DNA from: Stichopus chloronotus
Taxonomy: Eukaryota; Echinodermata; Holothuroidea; Aspidochirotida; Stichopodidae
Assembly: GCA_021234535.1 (NCBI GenBank)
Contig: CM037850.1
Span: 17,221,990-17,285,989 of the forward strand
Direction: 5' to 3'
Length of the DNA: 64,000 bases
Position numbers and translations under genes: made by a program. Under the pieces are notes generated by a model. That model searched no databases. It was not told the DNA's origin and saw only the letters and a list, made by a program, of their open reading frames with translations. The stretch's first letter is position 1. Each line of letters begins with the position of its first letter. This document shows, piece after piece, positions 48,209 through 61,010 of this stretch.

Positions 48209-49562
48209 CAGATGACTGGCGGATTGCTAACGTTACCCCTATTTTTAAGACAGGGGATAGGAGCTTGCCTTGCAACTATAGGCCTGTTAGTTTAACCAGT
48301 GTAGTGTGTAAAGTCATGGAATCTGTGGTCAAGGATTATATACCTTTTAGATAATAGTTTACTGGACTTGTCTCAGCATGGTTTCCTGCCGAACAGGTCA
48401 TGTGTTTCTAATCTTATTGAGTTTTCTTGAGGATGTCTCTTTATCCCTTGATTCTGGTCACTGTATTGATGTTATCTACCTTAGTGTTCAGAAGGCATTG
48501 GGTAAATTACGATTAGGCAGACGTATGGTGAAACTACCTCAGTTAGGTATTCAGGGCAGGGGTGCAGATTGGATCAATTCTTGGCTACTAGGTAGATCTC
48601 AGAGAGTTGTTGTCAATGGTAATTTCTCTTCTTGGAGAGATGTCACAAGTACATAAGTGGAGTTCCTCATGGTTCTGTTCTTGGCTCAATTCTCTTCTTG
48701 ATTTTCATTAATGATATAGATAGCTCTCTCACCTCTAGTATTAGTAAGTTTGCTGATGACACCAAGCTGTATTGTATAGTAAATGACAAGGATGCTTCAT
48801 TGTTGCGAAGAGACTTGTATAGATTATTAACATGGTCCAAAACTTGGCAAATGTCTTTTAATGCTGACAAATGCAAAGTTCTTGACTTTGGTACTAATAA
48901 TTTGAATTATGATAATACCATGGCTGGTAGTATTTTCAGTAATGTGACTTCAGAAGAAGACATACTAGGTGTTATCATTACAAGTGATGTGAAGTGTTCT
49001 AAACAGTATGCAGGCAGCAGCACCTGCCAGGGCGAACAGGGTGCTCGGTTTGATCAAGAGTAATTTTAGTAATTTGAGTAAAGATATTGTGTTGAATCTG
49101 TACAAGCAGTTGGTGTGGCCGCATCTTGACTATGCTGTGCAGGCATGGAGGTCCCTATTAATATGAAAAGGACAAGTTTCTTGTAGAGCAGGTTCAGAGG
49201 AGGGCCACTTGGCTGATTCCCTTATCCCGAGAGGCTTAAATGTGTGGGACTTATTTAGTGTTCTTGAGTTAAGAAGGAACTGGGGGGTGATATGTTGCAG
49301 GTTTTCAAATTCCTATCTGGTAGGAATTCTCTGTCTAATTGTGATTACTTAGAGGTTTGTCCTAATTCCCATGTTCGTGGTCATTGTAAGGAGTTGGTGT
49401 AATGCTTTTCTAGATGTGAGAAAGTTTAGCTTCTCTCGTAGAGTTGTAAATGAGTGGAATAGTCTGCCTGATTGGGTTGTTAATTCCACTTCAGTAAATA
49501 GCTTCAAAGGTAACATTGATAAGTTTTATTGTGACTGGCAGAATCTAATTATGCTGGGATAA
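48209..49562 (+). mobile_element. CR1-type LINE reverse transcriptase, 3' half, decayed
   Basis: Begins DDWRIANVTPIFKTGDRSLP, CNYRPVSLTSVVCKVME, then SQHGFLPNRSCVSNLIEFL. The first catalytic Asp motif, normally YLDFQKAFDKV, is YLSVQKALGKL, so the Asp is lost. It continues RVVVNGNFSSWRDVTS, a frameshift at about 48655, GVPHGSVLGSILFLIFIND, SISKFADDTKLY, TWQMSFNADKCKVLDF, and the CR1 tail with VWPHLDYAVQAW, VEQVQRR, and FSRRVVNEWNSLPDWVV, NFKG-type text to a stop at 49562. Several frameshifts. The 34-kb relic belongs to the same subfamily. Confidence 0.88.
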
Positions 49563-49599
49563 ATTGAACATTAGTCTGGTTCGGGGTTTTTTTTGGGGG

Positions 49600-51840
49600 G
49601 GGGGTCTGGATTACAGGGCATCTCATGGGGCTTTTGCCCTCCTTTGCATTTAAACTTGTTATGTTATAATATGTTTGACATGAGTCCTCCCCCCGCCACT
49701 GACTATGATAGTGGTTCGTTTAAGGTGTCAGGGAGTTCTGTATTCGGTGATATCAGTGGCCCATTTTATGAAAGAATGCGAAACATCTTTTCCTTTTTAA
49801 CTGATTATATGCAAGGTATATGTTGAGGGTTTGTCTCATTAAAATGATGAAAGTGTTTATTGTCAGTGTTTATTGTTTTGGTGTTACATGTTCTCGAAGA
49901 GATTTTATTTTCCTTGAAATGTTATGTAACGTAAAGAAATGAAAGTGGAATGTTTGCCACATTAGCAGTATGTGTAGGGATACCTGTGGGATGTTCAGGG
50001 TTTGAAGTCCATGGTCTGACATGGTCCACAAAAAAGCATGCAAACTGCTTTTTCTCCGTATTACAAATTGGTCTCAAATGGTTCAGTATCAGATTGTGCT
50101 TAGATATTGGCCACTAATTGTAGAATGGAAATCATTTTTCGTAAAGGCCCTTTCAACTAGTACAGGGTACATGTTGTAAGATGGAGGGTTTGTCAGATTA
50201 TTGTTGGGCAATGGTCCTGAAAAAGTCACGTGGACCTTGCAAAGTGCTTCTTTTCACTGGCACTGGAGGTAATAAGTGTCATTGTTGTAGTGTTGGTGGT
50301 GTTCTTGTTGTGGGCACTTTTGGGGTCCATTGTTCGATGGATCTTCCGGACATTTGTTATGCAATCATGCTGAAACTCGTTTCCTACAGATCTGCGATTT
50401 AAATGTAAAAAAATGTGTAAGATTATGACATTAATGCTGTGATAAGTCATACTTTAGAGTGTTCTGCATGTTGGGTTTCAAGCATTCAAGCTGGGAGAAA
50501 GAGTAATGTTATGAAACTAAATGTGGTTGTAAGATGGCAACATGACTTTACAAACGTGAGACATAGTCAGGGACGAAGCAGTAATTGTACTGACCATGAC
50601 GTAATGGAGAGTCTGTGGGCATGCTTCTCCTTTTGAAAAGGCAGTTCTTTTGTTCATTGTTACTTTCTTCACATTTAGTCGTTTGCTCAACAAATGAGCT
50701 TAATGTATTGAGCAAATCGTTTAGACAGGAATGAGTCTTGTTGGTAAAGATAGGTTTGAGAATGGTTTAAGAAGGCTAGTTTTTATTTTGGCAGTTACGC
50801 ATTTATTGTTTTGCAAATGAGGATAAGGGTTTAGTAAGTTATACTCCCAGCGGTATACTGTACATGCAACTACGATATTCGTTGCTTCCGTGTATGGCAT
50901 ACCATATGATTATAGACTCTCTGCGTATATACATTACACATCCCTACAGTACGACGCTACGTAACATACATAATATACAGTCGTAGGCCTACTGTTAATC
51001 AGTGATATGCTGGAACATTTCGAAAATAATGTGGCTCTGGATTGAGGAGAAATCATGGACCGGGGGTAGAAGCGATTTTCGTGACAATATTTTCCAGTTA
51101 CACTGTGGGACTTCTGACGTTTGTACTGTTAATCTCGCCCACATTGAGGTGTCCAAGATACGTGATTGCATCCCGGTGGTGTTAATTTTATAGAACATTT
51201 AGATCGTCGCTCGTAGGCTAGTGCTGGTATGGCCCTTGTGGGCTTCGAGGGTTGAGTAGTTGTGAATAATTACTTAGAAAGGAAAGCAAAACAGACCTTG
51301 ACAGTTTCTTGCTCGTACTACTTCCAAATGTCGTACTAAAATCTCGCTTGTGTCTTCATTATTTGTAGGGAACAATGAACTTAAAAAGCCATCACAGATT
51401 TTGCCCTATGGAAGACGTAACTTTCAGCATGAATTTGAAAGTTACCTATAACAATAGTGACTACGAGTATACTCATAGCCAGTAATAATTCCAAAATATG
51501 AAATCATTATTTGCAAACTGTTTCTGCCGATTTACGTTTCCAATGTGTAACGTTTGTCAAGTAAGCAGTGTCTGTTGCTGTGGAACCCTTGACAGTGTTC
51601 AGTTGTTGTAGATCCAACTTCAGAATGAGTGATATGTGACATAAGTTAGGAAATTCCACTAAGGGATGTTTTGTACAGATTATATATATAACCAAGAGAT
51701 TTTTTTTATTTATGTTATATTAGAACAGTGCAGTAAAGTTACTGTTTCCGTGACACTTGCTTGGGTATGCTGTAACTCAATGCTGTAGGGGAAAGTCGGA
51801 TAGAGTAAAACTTATTATGTAGGTCCACCATATTTATAAG
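49600..51840. other. Non-coding stretch
   Basis: Follows the CR1 3' end; G/T-rich start then no recognisable gene or bounded element. Confidence 0.4.
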
Positions 51841-51844
51841 GTGT

Positions 51845-51925
51845 GCCCTATTGTTTTGGTGGAGGTCAAAGGTCATCTTGGGGAAATGTCTGAAAACCTT
51901 TTTAACACGATATTTCAAGTTGTGC
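51845..51925 (-). repeat. Solo copy of the nuclear-receptor satellite unit
   Basis: Reads, on the plus strand, CCTATTGTTTTGGTGGAGGT, then CAAAGGTCA and further GAAAACCTTTTTAACACGAT, matching the reverse complement of the 24.4-25.3 kb satellite unit. The DR1 AGGTCAAAGGTCA is intact at 51863-51875; the DR4 neighbours are lost. Confidence 0.7.
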
Positions 51926-52461
51926 AGGCCCCATTTGTCTATAACAGTGCTATTACATCCATTTCTATGTGGATGCATTATGGAAGTGGATTCTTCAGGG
52001 CATTCAGGTTGTTTTGCTCCAAGGTCCAAATGGCACATATGGGTCATTTTAATAAATTTTGGCATTTTTTTGTTCTCCTAGAGATTGTATGGCATTAAGT
52101 TAAACTTGTGTCATGTTAATACTATGCTAGTGGTTCCTTCTTTTTCTTCAAATAATTGGTCGCATATGAACCATATGGACCATGAACCTGAAAGAATGCA
52201 AAATGTGTCTTTTTGGCGTGTATTGTTTTACGATTTTGAAAGATTATCAAATTAGCACTGTGTAAGTGAAACCTCTCCCAGTGTTCCCCATTTGTGTTTC
52301 TAACTTCTGGGCCATAAATTATTACATTGAGCCAAGCGATTAGTTTCATATGTGATAGTGCTGATGGGTTTCCAGATATTAGTTTGCCTTTGGCTGATCA
52401 GCAATGTTATGGACAAAATGGGGCCTACATGATAACTTGGGATATGATGAATTGGAGTGTA

Positions 52462-53062
52462 TTAAAGGAGAATGAAACCCTGGGAATATCTTTTCAAATT
52501 ATGAAGCAGAAGTGTTTGACAAAACACTTGTTAAAGTTTCATAAAGAAATATTCTTCTCTTCCCAAGTTATGCACTTTTGAAATCTAGAGAAGGGTACTG
52601 CCATTTTTGTCTCAGTTGAATGTGAGCAGACTTGAGTAAGTGGAACTATGATGTCACATAACCCCTGATAGCAGGAATTTGATGTATTTCTTTGTTTTCC
52701 TTTCTCATAATTTCCATGAATGCCTATACACTGCACACAATCTTGTGTTGAGTTACTGAGATGTATCATGCGATGATCAAATTATTCATACTTTGACTTA
52801 AATAGATGCATAACTGTCAAAAGTATTTGCCAATAAATTATAAAGACAAACAAAAGATTGTCAATAACAAATGGTCAGGTTATAACATCACAATCTCAGC
52901 ATGGCAGCATCCTGATTGATTGTTATGAAATTTTAAATTGCAATATCTTGAAAAGTAAACAACATATGCACATGAAATTTGGTGATGGTGATCACCACAT
53001 GTTAGTCTTTCATTTGACAGTAATGTTTTATTGTAAAACATTCTGACTTTCATTCTCCTTAA
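52462..53062 (+). mobile_element. Possible TTAA-ended inverted-repeat element
   Basis: Left TTAAAGGAGAATGAAA (52462-52477); right TTTCATTCTCCTTAA (53048-53062), the complement with one base missing. About 600 bp. Plausible as another TTAA-flanked MITE, but the ends are short. Confidence 0.45.
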
Positions 53063-53185
53063 ACTTTTGTTAAGGCTAAATGATCACAGTTGATTTACAA
53101 TAATCTTCATGCCAGTAATCATATTGCCGTTGAGCTTTTGTTACCATTGCCCTGCAATTTCTGACCTTCCTATCTGACGCTGGGT

Positions 53186-53497
53186 TTAAAGGGAAAAGAA
53201 GGCATTTGTTTTACTACCAAAAATTTTGAAACCAATGTTCATGGACACAGAAGGATAGATTCTTCAAAGTAAGGAAGGAAGTAGCCTTTTCGAGAAATAA
53301 AATTCTCGCCGATAGAAATTCAGTTTATTTCTTGCTCAGGAGTAATTTTTTCACCCATGCTTTTCAAAAGTCAAATAATGCATCTGTTACTTATCACATC
53401 ACAAGTTTTCAGGGGATGAAGCTAGGGGATAAAGTTATTTTCTTTGTATGCTATGTTGATATATTGTAAACGACCCATTTTCTTTTTTTTTTCTTTT
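53186..53497 (+). mobile_element. MITE with TTAA ends, family I (copy 2)
   Basis: Diverged relative of 33519-33872 in the same orientation: TTAAAGGGAAAAGAAGGC start, shared GAAACCAATGTT, GATAGATT, AAGGAAG and ATAATGCATCT, and TAAACGACCCATTTTC near the end, where a T-run has replaced the terminal repeat. Confidence 0.75.
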
Positions 53498-53499
53498 GT

Positions 53500-54980
53500 C
53501 GTTTTATTGAAATGCACATTTCTGTGTCTCAGTGTGTCTTTGTTGATAATCCTTGACAAGGTGCAAGCATGATAGGTACCATGGAAATCAAGTTATGTCC
53601 TTGAGCATATATTGGTCCAATTGGCATTTGGATATGCAGCATGAATGTAGTTTGCAGATGCATCTATAGAAATGTCAATGAAAATGTATCCTGTATCCTG
53701 GTTGTCTCTTGATTGTTGTAGCCATTGGATTCAGATAGGTCATTGTAAAGATGATGAGTGGCTGCTATGTTAATTACATACATAGTTTAGAGAGATGAAT
53801 GTCGCAGTGTGAAAATGCACTTTTGTATTGATAATATTTTAAGAAAACAACGCCAGGCTGCAGCACAAGTGTAAAGCACAAATACTTGTGTGAGCATTTT
53901 GAATTTGTTAAGTGCTGACTGTGGAATTAGGTTGCTGGTGTAGGCGTAGGTCGAGACATATTACAACACATGGTATTAAGAGAACTTGCGATAGTGCTTT
54001 GTTTTGATTGCCTGCACTTGATCAGTAGGATGTTTAGTTACACGTTATTGTCTGTGTACGTATTGTTTCTGTGCGATTTCGCTGTTCATATGTGTAGCCT
54101 AGACATGGTTGCTTCTGTAGTCAAAGTTCCATCTGATGCCAACTCCTGATGAATAAATCTGAATCGAAGTTTTCGATAAACCATAAAAGATATTGTCATC
54201 CAGGTGCCATCAGGTGCCCTGTAAAGAAAACAGGTGGCAATATTGAACTGCTGTATACTTGCACCTCGCACACCGTGGAGTGAAATGTTTGTCGAGTTGC
54301 CGCGCTTTTTTTTTTTCGCGGAAGTGGTTAAGCCTGAGCTTGTCAGTCGTGGCTGTTATCGACATGATAATGTTAATGTTTTAGTATTTGTTTGTTGATA
54401 GTATGAACCGAAAAAGTTAGGAAACGGAATGAGCATGCAGTAGGCCTAGTAGCTGTGAGGTGACTTACCCAGAGTGATCTGTGTTGTATTCTCTTTCAAA
54501 CATGCGTTTGGTCTCTATTGTTAGCTGCCTGTATTACCAACAAGATGGGTGAAGGATACAATGCATGTATGAGACAGTGACATTGGTAATGGTTTTCATC
54601 CACCCAGTCCTCGTTAACATGTATGATAACATGTGAGGATTGGCTGATATCTTTGCATATGAATGAATATGTAAATATGTAGCCAACATTGACTTCGAAA
54701 TCGTTATCGATGTAATTATTTGCTGATTTTATGCAATTTATGATTCGAAATATTACTCGGGAAAATCTGTGAACTCGTGTGTTTTCTGCCTCCTTTGACG
54801 GGGTAGCTGTTTGGAATTGCAGTATTGACTAAGTTTCTCTTGGTGAAGGAGGCACGAAATCAACAATATTAACTTTACTCTTCGCTATATAAATACTGCC
54901 AGCGTAAGATGTGTAGTACAGTACATGTCCTACAAGCCGACATCTCCTACGTGAATGGGGATGTTTAGCGCTTGTTCAAC
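53500..54980. other. Non-coding stretch left of the histone cluster
   Basis: No H2A coding sequence or other exon recognised here, although a paired H2A would be expected next to H2B. Confidence 0.45.
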
Positions 54981-54982
54981 AT

Positions 54983-55300
54983 GCGACCGGGAGCGACCGG
55001 GAGCGACCGGGAGCGACCGGGAGCGACCGGAGCGACCGGAGTCGACCGGGAGCGACCGGGAGCGACCGGGTAGCGACCGGGATCGACGGGGAGCGCCGGG
55101 AGCGACCCGGAGCGACCGGTAGGCGACCGGGAGCGACCGGGAGCGACCGGGAGCGACCGGGAGCGACCGGGAGCGACCGGGAGCGACCGGGAGCGACCGG
55201 AGCGACCGGGAGCGACCGGGAGCGACCGGGAGCGACCGGGAGCGACCGGGAGCGACCGGGAGCGACCGGGAGCGACCGGGAGCGACCGGGAGCGACGGGG
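54983..55300 (+). repeat. 10-bp GAGCGACCGG tandem array
   Basis: About 31 units of GAGCGACCGG. Variants (one-base losses, GTCGACCGGG, GATCGACGGG, AGCGCCGGG) cluster between about 55025 and 55130; the outer blocks are almost perfect. Each unit has two CpGs and a CCGG site. The array ends 66 bp before the first H2B codon and stands where the H2A/H2B promoter would be expected. Frames read across it (on the minus strand as PVAPGRSRSL repeats) are by-products. Confidence 0.95.
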
Positions 55301-55366
55301 AAATTTTTTCCACACAGTCCTCACAACAGCAAAAAGCATCCATACATTCAGAATTTTACCTATTAA

Positions 55367-55711
55367 GCCAGGAAGGCTGCCAAGTCTAAGGCCCCCCGCA
55401 ACCCCGGGGACAAGAAGAGGAGAAGGACCAGGCGTGAGACTTACAGTATCTACATCTACAAAGTCATGAAGCAGGTCCACCCAGACACTGGCATCTCCAG
55501 CAGGGCCATGTCTATCATGAACAGCTTCGTGAACGACATCTTCGAGCGCATCGCAGCCGAAGCTTCCCGTTTGGCACACTACAACAGGAAGTCTACCATC
55601 ACCAGTCGGGAGGTCCAGACCGCCGTCAGACTCTTGCTGCCCGGTGAGCTCGCCAAGCATGCCGTCTCCGAGGGTACCAAAGCTGTCACCAAGTACACCA
55701 CCTCCAAGTAG
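55367..55711 (+). pseudogene. H2B: Histone H2B, start codon missing
   Basis: Core histone H2B, partner of H2A in the nucleosome. The frame begins [20 protein letters not shown], then [20 protein letters not shown], the complete histone fold and the usual end [16 protein letters not shown]. It has 114 codons where about 122-125 are usual: the first eight to ten residues and the ATG are absent, and the codon just before Ala-1 is TAA. The first in-frame ATG is inside the fold (55466). Everything from there is intact and shows normal histone codon use, so the loss of the 5' end looks recent, or is an assembly join. Upstream is 66 bp of unrelated sequence and the 10-bp array. The 3' processing signals (55766-55828) are intact. 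Confidence 0.9.
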
Positions 55712-55765
55712 ACAGACAGACAGTCAGTCAGACAGACAGGTCTATCTGAGTACTCGCAACTTAAC

Positions 55766-55828
55766 GGCTCTTTTAAGGGCCATCAAATCTTCCAGAAAGA
55801 GCAGGCTCATCCATCTCTAAAACATGCA
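55766..55828 (+). promoter_or_regulatory. H2B mRNA 3' end: stem-loop, purine element, block
   Basis: Stem-loop GGCTCTTTTAAGGGCC (55766-55781; six pairs with one G-U, loop UUUA) followed by ATCA, which SLBP binds; CCAGAAAGAG (55792-55801) fits the U7-snRNP element; TCTAAAACATGCA ends a third conserved block starting 34 nt after the stem. Confidence 0.92.
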
Positions 55829-55869
55829 GTCTCTTCTACTTGTCGTCACTTATTTCTAGTTTCATTTTC

Positions 55870-57242
55870 TCTCACCCATCCTCCCTTCATGACTCCCTCG
55901 TCAGTCAGTCACTAGTCATACTTATAACATATCATAGCCCACTGACTGACTGACTTACTTACTTAAGTAGTTACTGAGTCAGGCCTAGAACTTTCATAGA
56001 TCATCATAATTTCAAGGCTAGGCCAAGTGTTTATCCACTTGCAGACAGGCAGACAGGCAGACAGACAGAATATTCGAGTGAGATTCTCTCTGCAGCCAGC
56101 CCAAAGCATAGCCTAGTACAACTTCTCGTGGTGAGTTCGGGGCTTAATTGTTCTTGTCTGTGTATTCTTAGTTACGTAGACTTACCGACTACGTTTCCAG
56201 CACACGTTGTCAGTCTACGTCGGTTCTTTGCGACTCCTGCTGCCCATACTCCTCCCATGCATAAATGGAACCGTCACGTCAGTTCACGGTGACTGCAAGC
56301 CGTGCACTGATATCATTTAGCGCGCCAGGCCAGGCCGGCTACATATACGCGCGCGCGCGCACGCGTACTTACCTGCATGTTGTATTGCACGCGCGCGCGC
56401 AAGTTCTGCTCTTGTGTAATGTATAATAAGTAAGTGAAAGGGACAAACAGGCCATACATGATACGTCGGTGGCGACACATGACACTCCAATGAGGAGTCT
56501 GGGCCTGATTGACTCGCAGATCTGTCAGTTGCATTCTGAGGGACGGGGATGCAGGCAGACCCGACGCAAACCATTTCGCGACACACTGAATCAGATAATG
56601 TCGAAAGGTCGCTACCATCCAAGAAAACACAAACACAGAAAGAAAATAATAGTAATAAAAACAGCAAACAGACTATGAATAATAAATTAAGTAATGACCA
56701 TACGTAAGTACTTAAGAAAAGAAAAAAAAAAAGTAGTAACCAAAGGGGGGGAAAAAAAAAAGGTCGACAGTGTCCACAATGTAGAAAGTATAAAAATAAC
56801 TAAGAACTGGTATTGACGAAACAAATAACTAAAACTAGTAATGAATTAGTGAATAACAGAATTAGTACAAATCAATAACCCAATACATAAATAATTATTC
56901 GAGTGGATATGTAAATAATAAATACATATGAATGAATATAAATACATAAATACATAAGAATAAATAATAAAAACGTAAATAATAAATACATAATAATAAG
57001 TACATAAATAATGATAATAATTAAAGGGGAAATCAGGGTTTGACAGAGAAAATTCTCCTTTACTTGATTTTCCTTTCTAAACTGATTGTTCACCGAGACG
57101 TTAGGGAGGTACTTGAAGGTAGAAGAAACGGTAATTATTGCGCTAATTACTGTTGGATGAGAACTCGTAATATTTGTCGGGTACAAAAAAATAAACGTTA
57201 TGTACAAGACAAAGCAGCCTCCTGTGTACGATTATTCCGAAT
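55870..57242 (+). repeat. Histone spacer, copy A
   Basis: 1373 bp downstream of H2B, nearly identical to 61009-62402 in the same orientation. Landmarks in order: GTCAGTCA and GACTGACT repeats, GACAGACAG, two alternating CG tracts (56348-56366 and 56388-56401), A and G runs near 56725-56762, ATAAATACATAA low-complexity DNA, and the left part of a MITE. Short frames in it occur in all phases and look non-coding. Confidence 0.9.
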
Positions 57243-57379
57243 TTGACTCGTTTCTGGAAATTGTCCACATGTTTTGAGAATAATCTTGACCATATTTGTT
57301 AGTTATAAGTCATCCTGCGATACTGATGGGGAATCGTAGTGAAACAAATTGTGAAAATAAACCCTGATTTCCCCTTTAA
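57021..57379 (+). mobile_element. MITE with TTAA ends, family II (complete)
   Basis: 359 bp with perfect 21-bp inverted repeats, TTAAAGGGGAAATCAGGGTTT (57021-57041) and complement (57359-57379). Inside the histone spacer; only its left 234 bp are present in spacer copy B (62169-62402). Confidence 0.88.
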
Positions 57380-58130
57380 TATATCAATAAGAAGTACACG
57401 AGAATAAAAGATAATTAAATGAGGATGAATGATAAAGACATAAGTAATAAATACATAACAATAAGTAGTAAATACATAAGAGTAAATACTGAAACCTAAA
57501 TAATAAATTCATGAAAATAAATGCATAAATAATAACAAATACCTAAATATTAAGTACATGAGAATAAATAATAAGTACATAAATCATAGATACATCAGAA
57601 TAAATCATAAATTCATAAGTATAAATCATAAATACAGAAGAATAAATCATAAATACATAAGAATAAATACATACATACGTAACACATACAAATTGAGACA
57701 GTGGAAAAGGGCATAAAAAAAAATAAAAAAAAACAATGATCAGTACACCCCACGTCCCTCCACAACTATAAAAAAAAAAGAGAAAAATAAAAACAAATAA
57801 ATAAAATCACAGGAGGACAAAGAAACATAAACAACGAACTTCGTATACACGTGCACATTACCCCGTCTGTACCAACGTTTACGTGTCATTGCAAAGTTGC
57901 GTGTAACATACTTTCATATACTGAGCTCTCATCAACTATTGAAATGGGGATTCTTGAGTTTGGGGCATGTGACAGAACAGGGTACGAGGGTATGGTGGCT
58001 TAGAGCTGTTAAAGGTGCAAATTCCTACTCCGGGAAGGGAGGAGTTGATGTAATAACAGAACAACAGAATAAGGAACCAAAATAATGATGATGATAATAA
58101 TATAATAATCATAAGCACAGAAAGAAGGGG
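57380..58130. repeat. AT-rich low-complexity DNA in histone spacer
   Basis: ATAAATACATAA/GAATAAATAA words to about 57730, then A-rich DNA, ATGATAATA repeats near 58085-58110 and a G10 run at 58129-58138. No gene. Confidence 0.8.
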
Positions 58131-58168
58131 GGGGGGGGCTGAGTGAAGAAAGAAAGAGACGACAAAGT

Positions 58169-58233
58169 TGCATGTTTTAAAAGAGAGACGAGGCCTACTC
58201 TTGCTGGGGAATTTGATGGCCCTTAAAAGAGCC
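58169..58233 (-). promoter_or_regulatory. H4 mRNA 3' end: stem-loop, purine element, block
   Basis: On the minus strand GGCTCTTTTAAGGGCC (58233-58218), ATCAAA, CAGCAAGAGTAGGCC as the U7-type element, and CTTTTAAAACATGCA (58183-58169) starting 34 nt past the stem. Same order and spacing as the other three histone genes. Confidence 0.92.
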
Positions 58234-58279
58234 GTTGGATTTCGAGACATCTTCTTCGACAGAGACTGAAAGTAGCAGT

Positions 58280-59748
<1,469 letters not shown>

Positions 59749-59784
59749 ATCGTCTCGATTCCGACAGACGTTTCGAAATCCAAC

Positions 59785-59849
59785 GGCTCTTTTAAGGGCC
59801 ATCAATCAGTCCAGAAAGAGAAGGCTTCGTCTCTCTTTTAAAACATGCA
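59785..59849 (+). promoter_or_regulatory. H3 mRNA 3' end: stem-loop, purine element, block
   Basis: GGCTCTTTTAAGGGCC (59785-59800), ATCAATCA, CCAGAAAGAGAAGGCT (59811-59826), and CTTTTAAAACATGCA (59835-59849) starting 34 nt after the stem. Confidence 0.92.
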
Positions 59850-60833
59850 ACCTTTTCTTGTCTTCTTGTCTCTTATTAATTTTAATAAGATGTTTCTTTT
59901 TCCGCTACTTTATCTCAACAAATGAAAAAAAAGAAGAAGAAAGTGTGTTCTGTTGCTTGCAAAATACACTGTCGCGACGAATTCCCCAGTAGTTGCTCCC
60001 GGCGTGACCCGGGTACTGACTTTTCTCAAGTAAGGCCCCACAAGCCCTCCCTCCCTACCTCCCTCCTCTATGCATATGGAATAAAGACGACACAACCACG
60101 AATATCATACATGCGATAAATTACCGTGTTTTCTTTCGTTACATACGCTTTCATTACATTCGTTTAGAGTGCAAATAGCGCCATCAATTTCCCCCTTAGC
60201 ACATTCGTCTCACAAGCACACAGTAATTTTCAAACTAATTGGTGTTAGACTTGCATGAACTCTGGGTGAGAAGGGGCTGTATCGGTCTCGCACCACTTTT
60301 TCTTTTTGTCAATTGCTGTTGTTACGATTGCGCTGTCTCTTCGGGAGCCAAGCTGCCCATTCCCCCCCCCCCCTTCCCTCTTCTTTTTGCTTCTATCGTT
60401 CTTCATTCATTTTAGTTTTCCATACTGTTTTCTTTGAGTATGGGGCAGTATGAAACTTATTACTCTTCGTTTCTATTGGAGTTTCACCGTGCTTCTTACT
60501 TGTTTCCTTTGGGGGAAGTGGAGACGGCATGATGCACTTTTCTCCACGCTTCTAACCACACCCCAGGGTGTGTGTGTGTGTGTTTATGTGGATACAGGTA
60601 CTGGTGTACTTACCGTTTGCACATCATGTGCACCGGTACACCAATATCTCAGGTAGGTATATAATCAGGGAAGGGGATCACTGACAACCTAATGGGGTTG
60701 TAACTTGGAAACTTTTCCTCACAAAAAGAATTAAGAATTGAGAAAAAAAAAAAAAAAGGGGAGTGGGGGACGGAATAAATACCGAGTGAATGAAAAGGGG
60801 GAAAAATAGAAAAGAACAAAAGACACGAACACA
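59850..60833. other. Spacer between H3 and H2A remnant
   Basis: No gene. Low-complexity patches: AAG-rich at 59922-59940, C12 at 60362-60373, TG repeat near 60570-60582, A-run at 60740-60755. Confidence 0.6.
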
Positions 60834-60897
60834 TGCATGTTTTAAAAGATGGATGAGCCTGCTCTTTTTAGAAGATTTGATGGCCCTTAAAAGAGCC
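60834..60897 (-). promoter_or_regulatory. H2A mRNA 3' end: stem-loop, purine element, block
   Basis: Minus strand GGCTCTTTTAAGGGCC (60897-60882), ATCAAATCTTC, TAAAAAGAGCAGGCT, and CTTTTAAAACATGCA (60848-60834) starting 33 nt past the stem. It is complete although the gene in front of it is almost entirely gone. Confidence 0.92.
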
Positions 60898-60944
60898 GTT
60901 GGAATATCGAAAGGTCGATGCGGAGCGCAAAGCCCTTTTTTTTT

Positions 60945-61010
60945 TTATGCCTTCTTGCCGCCAGATGTCTTCTTGGGTAGAAGGACAGCCTGGATGTTGG
61001 GGAGAACATC
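60945..61010 (-). pseudogene. H2A: Histone H2A, last 20-odd codons only
   Basis: Minus-strand text VLPNIQAVLLPKKTSGGKKA then TAA (60947-60945): the C-terminal docking segment and tail of a canonical H2A. The match ends abruptly at about 61009, where spacer copy B begins. The first 100 or so residues, the promoter and the paired H2B are missing. The 3' stem-loop 48 bp after the stop is intact. Because copy B is the DNA that follows H2B at 55870, the simplest reading is a deletion joining the inside of H2A to the 3' flank of the next H2B; a collapsed assembly of tandem units would look the same. Confidence 0.9.

Noticed and set aside
51739..52098. Overlapping ORFs of 76-108 codons on both strands
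   Set aside because: They cross the solo satellite unit and share no motifs with known proteins.
54930..55660. Minus-strand ORFs of 137 and 231 codons rich in PVAPGRSRSL repeats
   Set aside because: They arise from reading the 10-bp tandem array, and the longer one also reads antisense through H2B; no independent coding signal.
56313..56678. ORFs conserved between the two histone spacer copies (also 61448-61936)
   Set aside because: The copies are almost identical DNA, so shared frames give no evidence of selection; frames exist on both strands and cross simple repeats.
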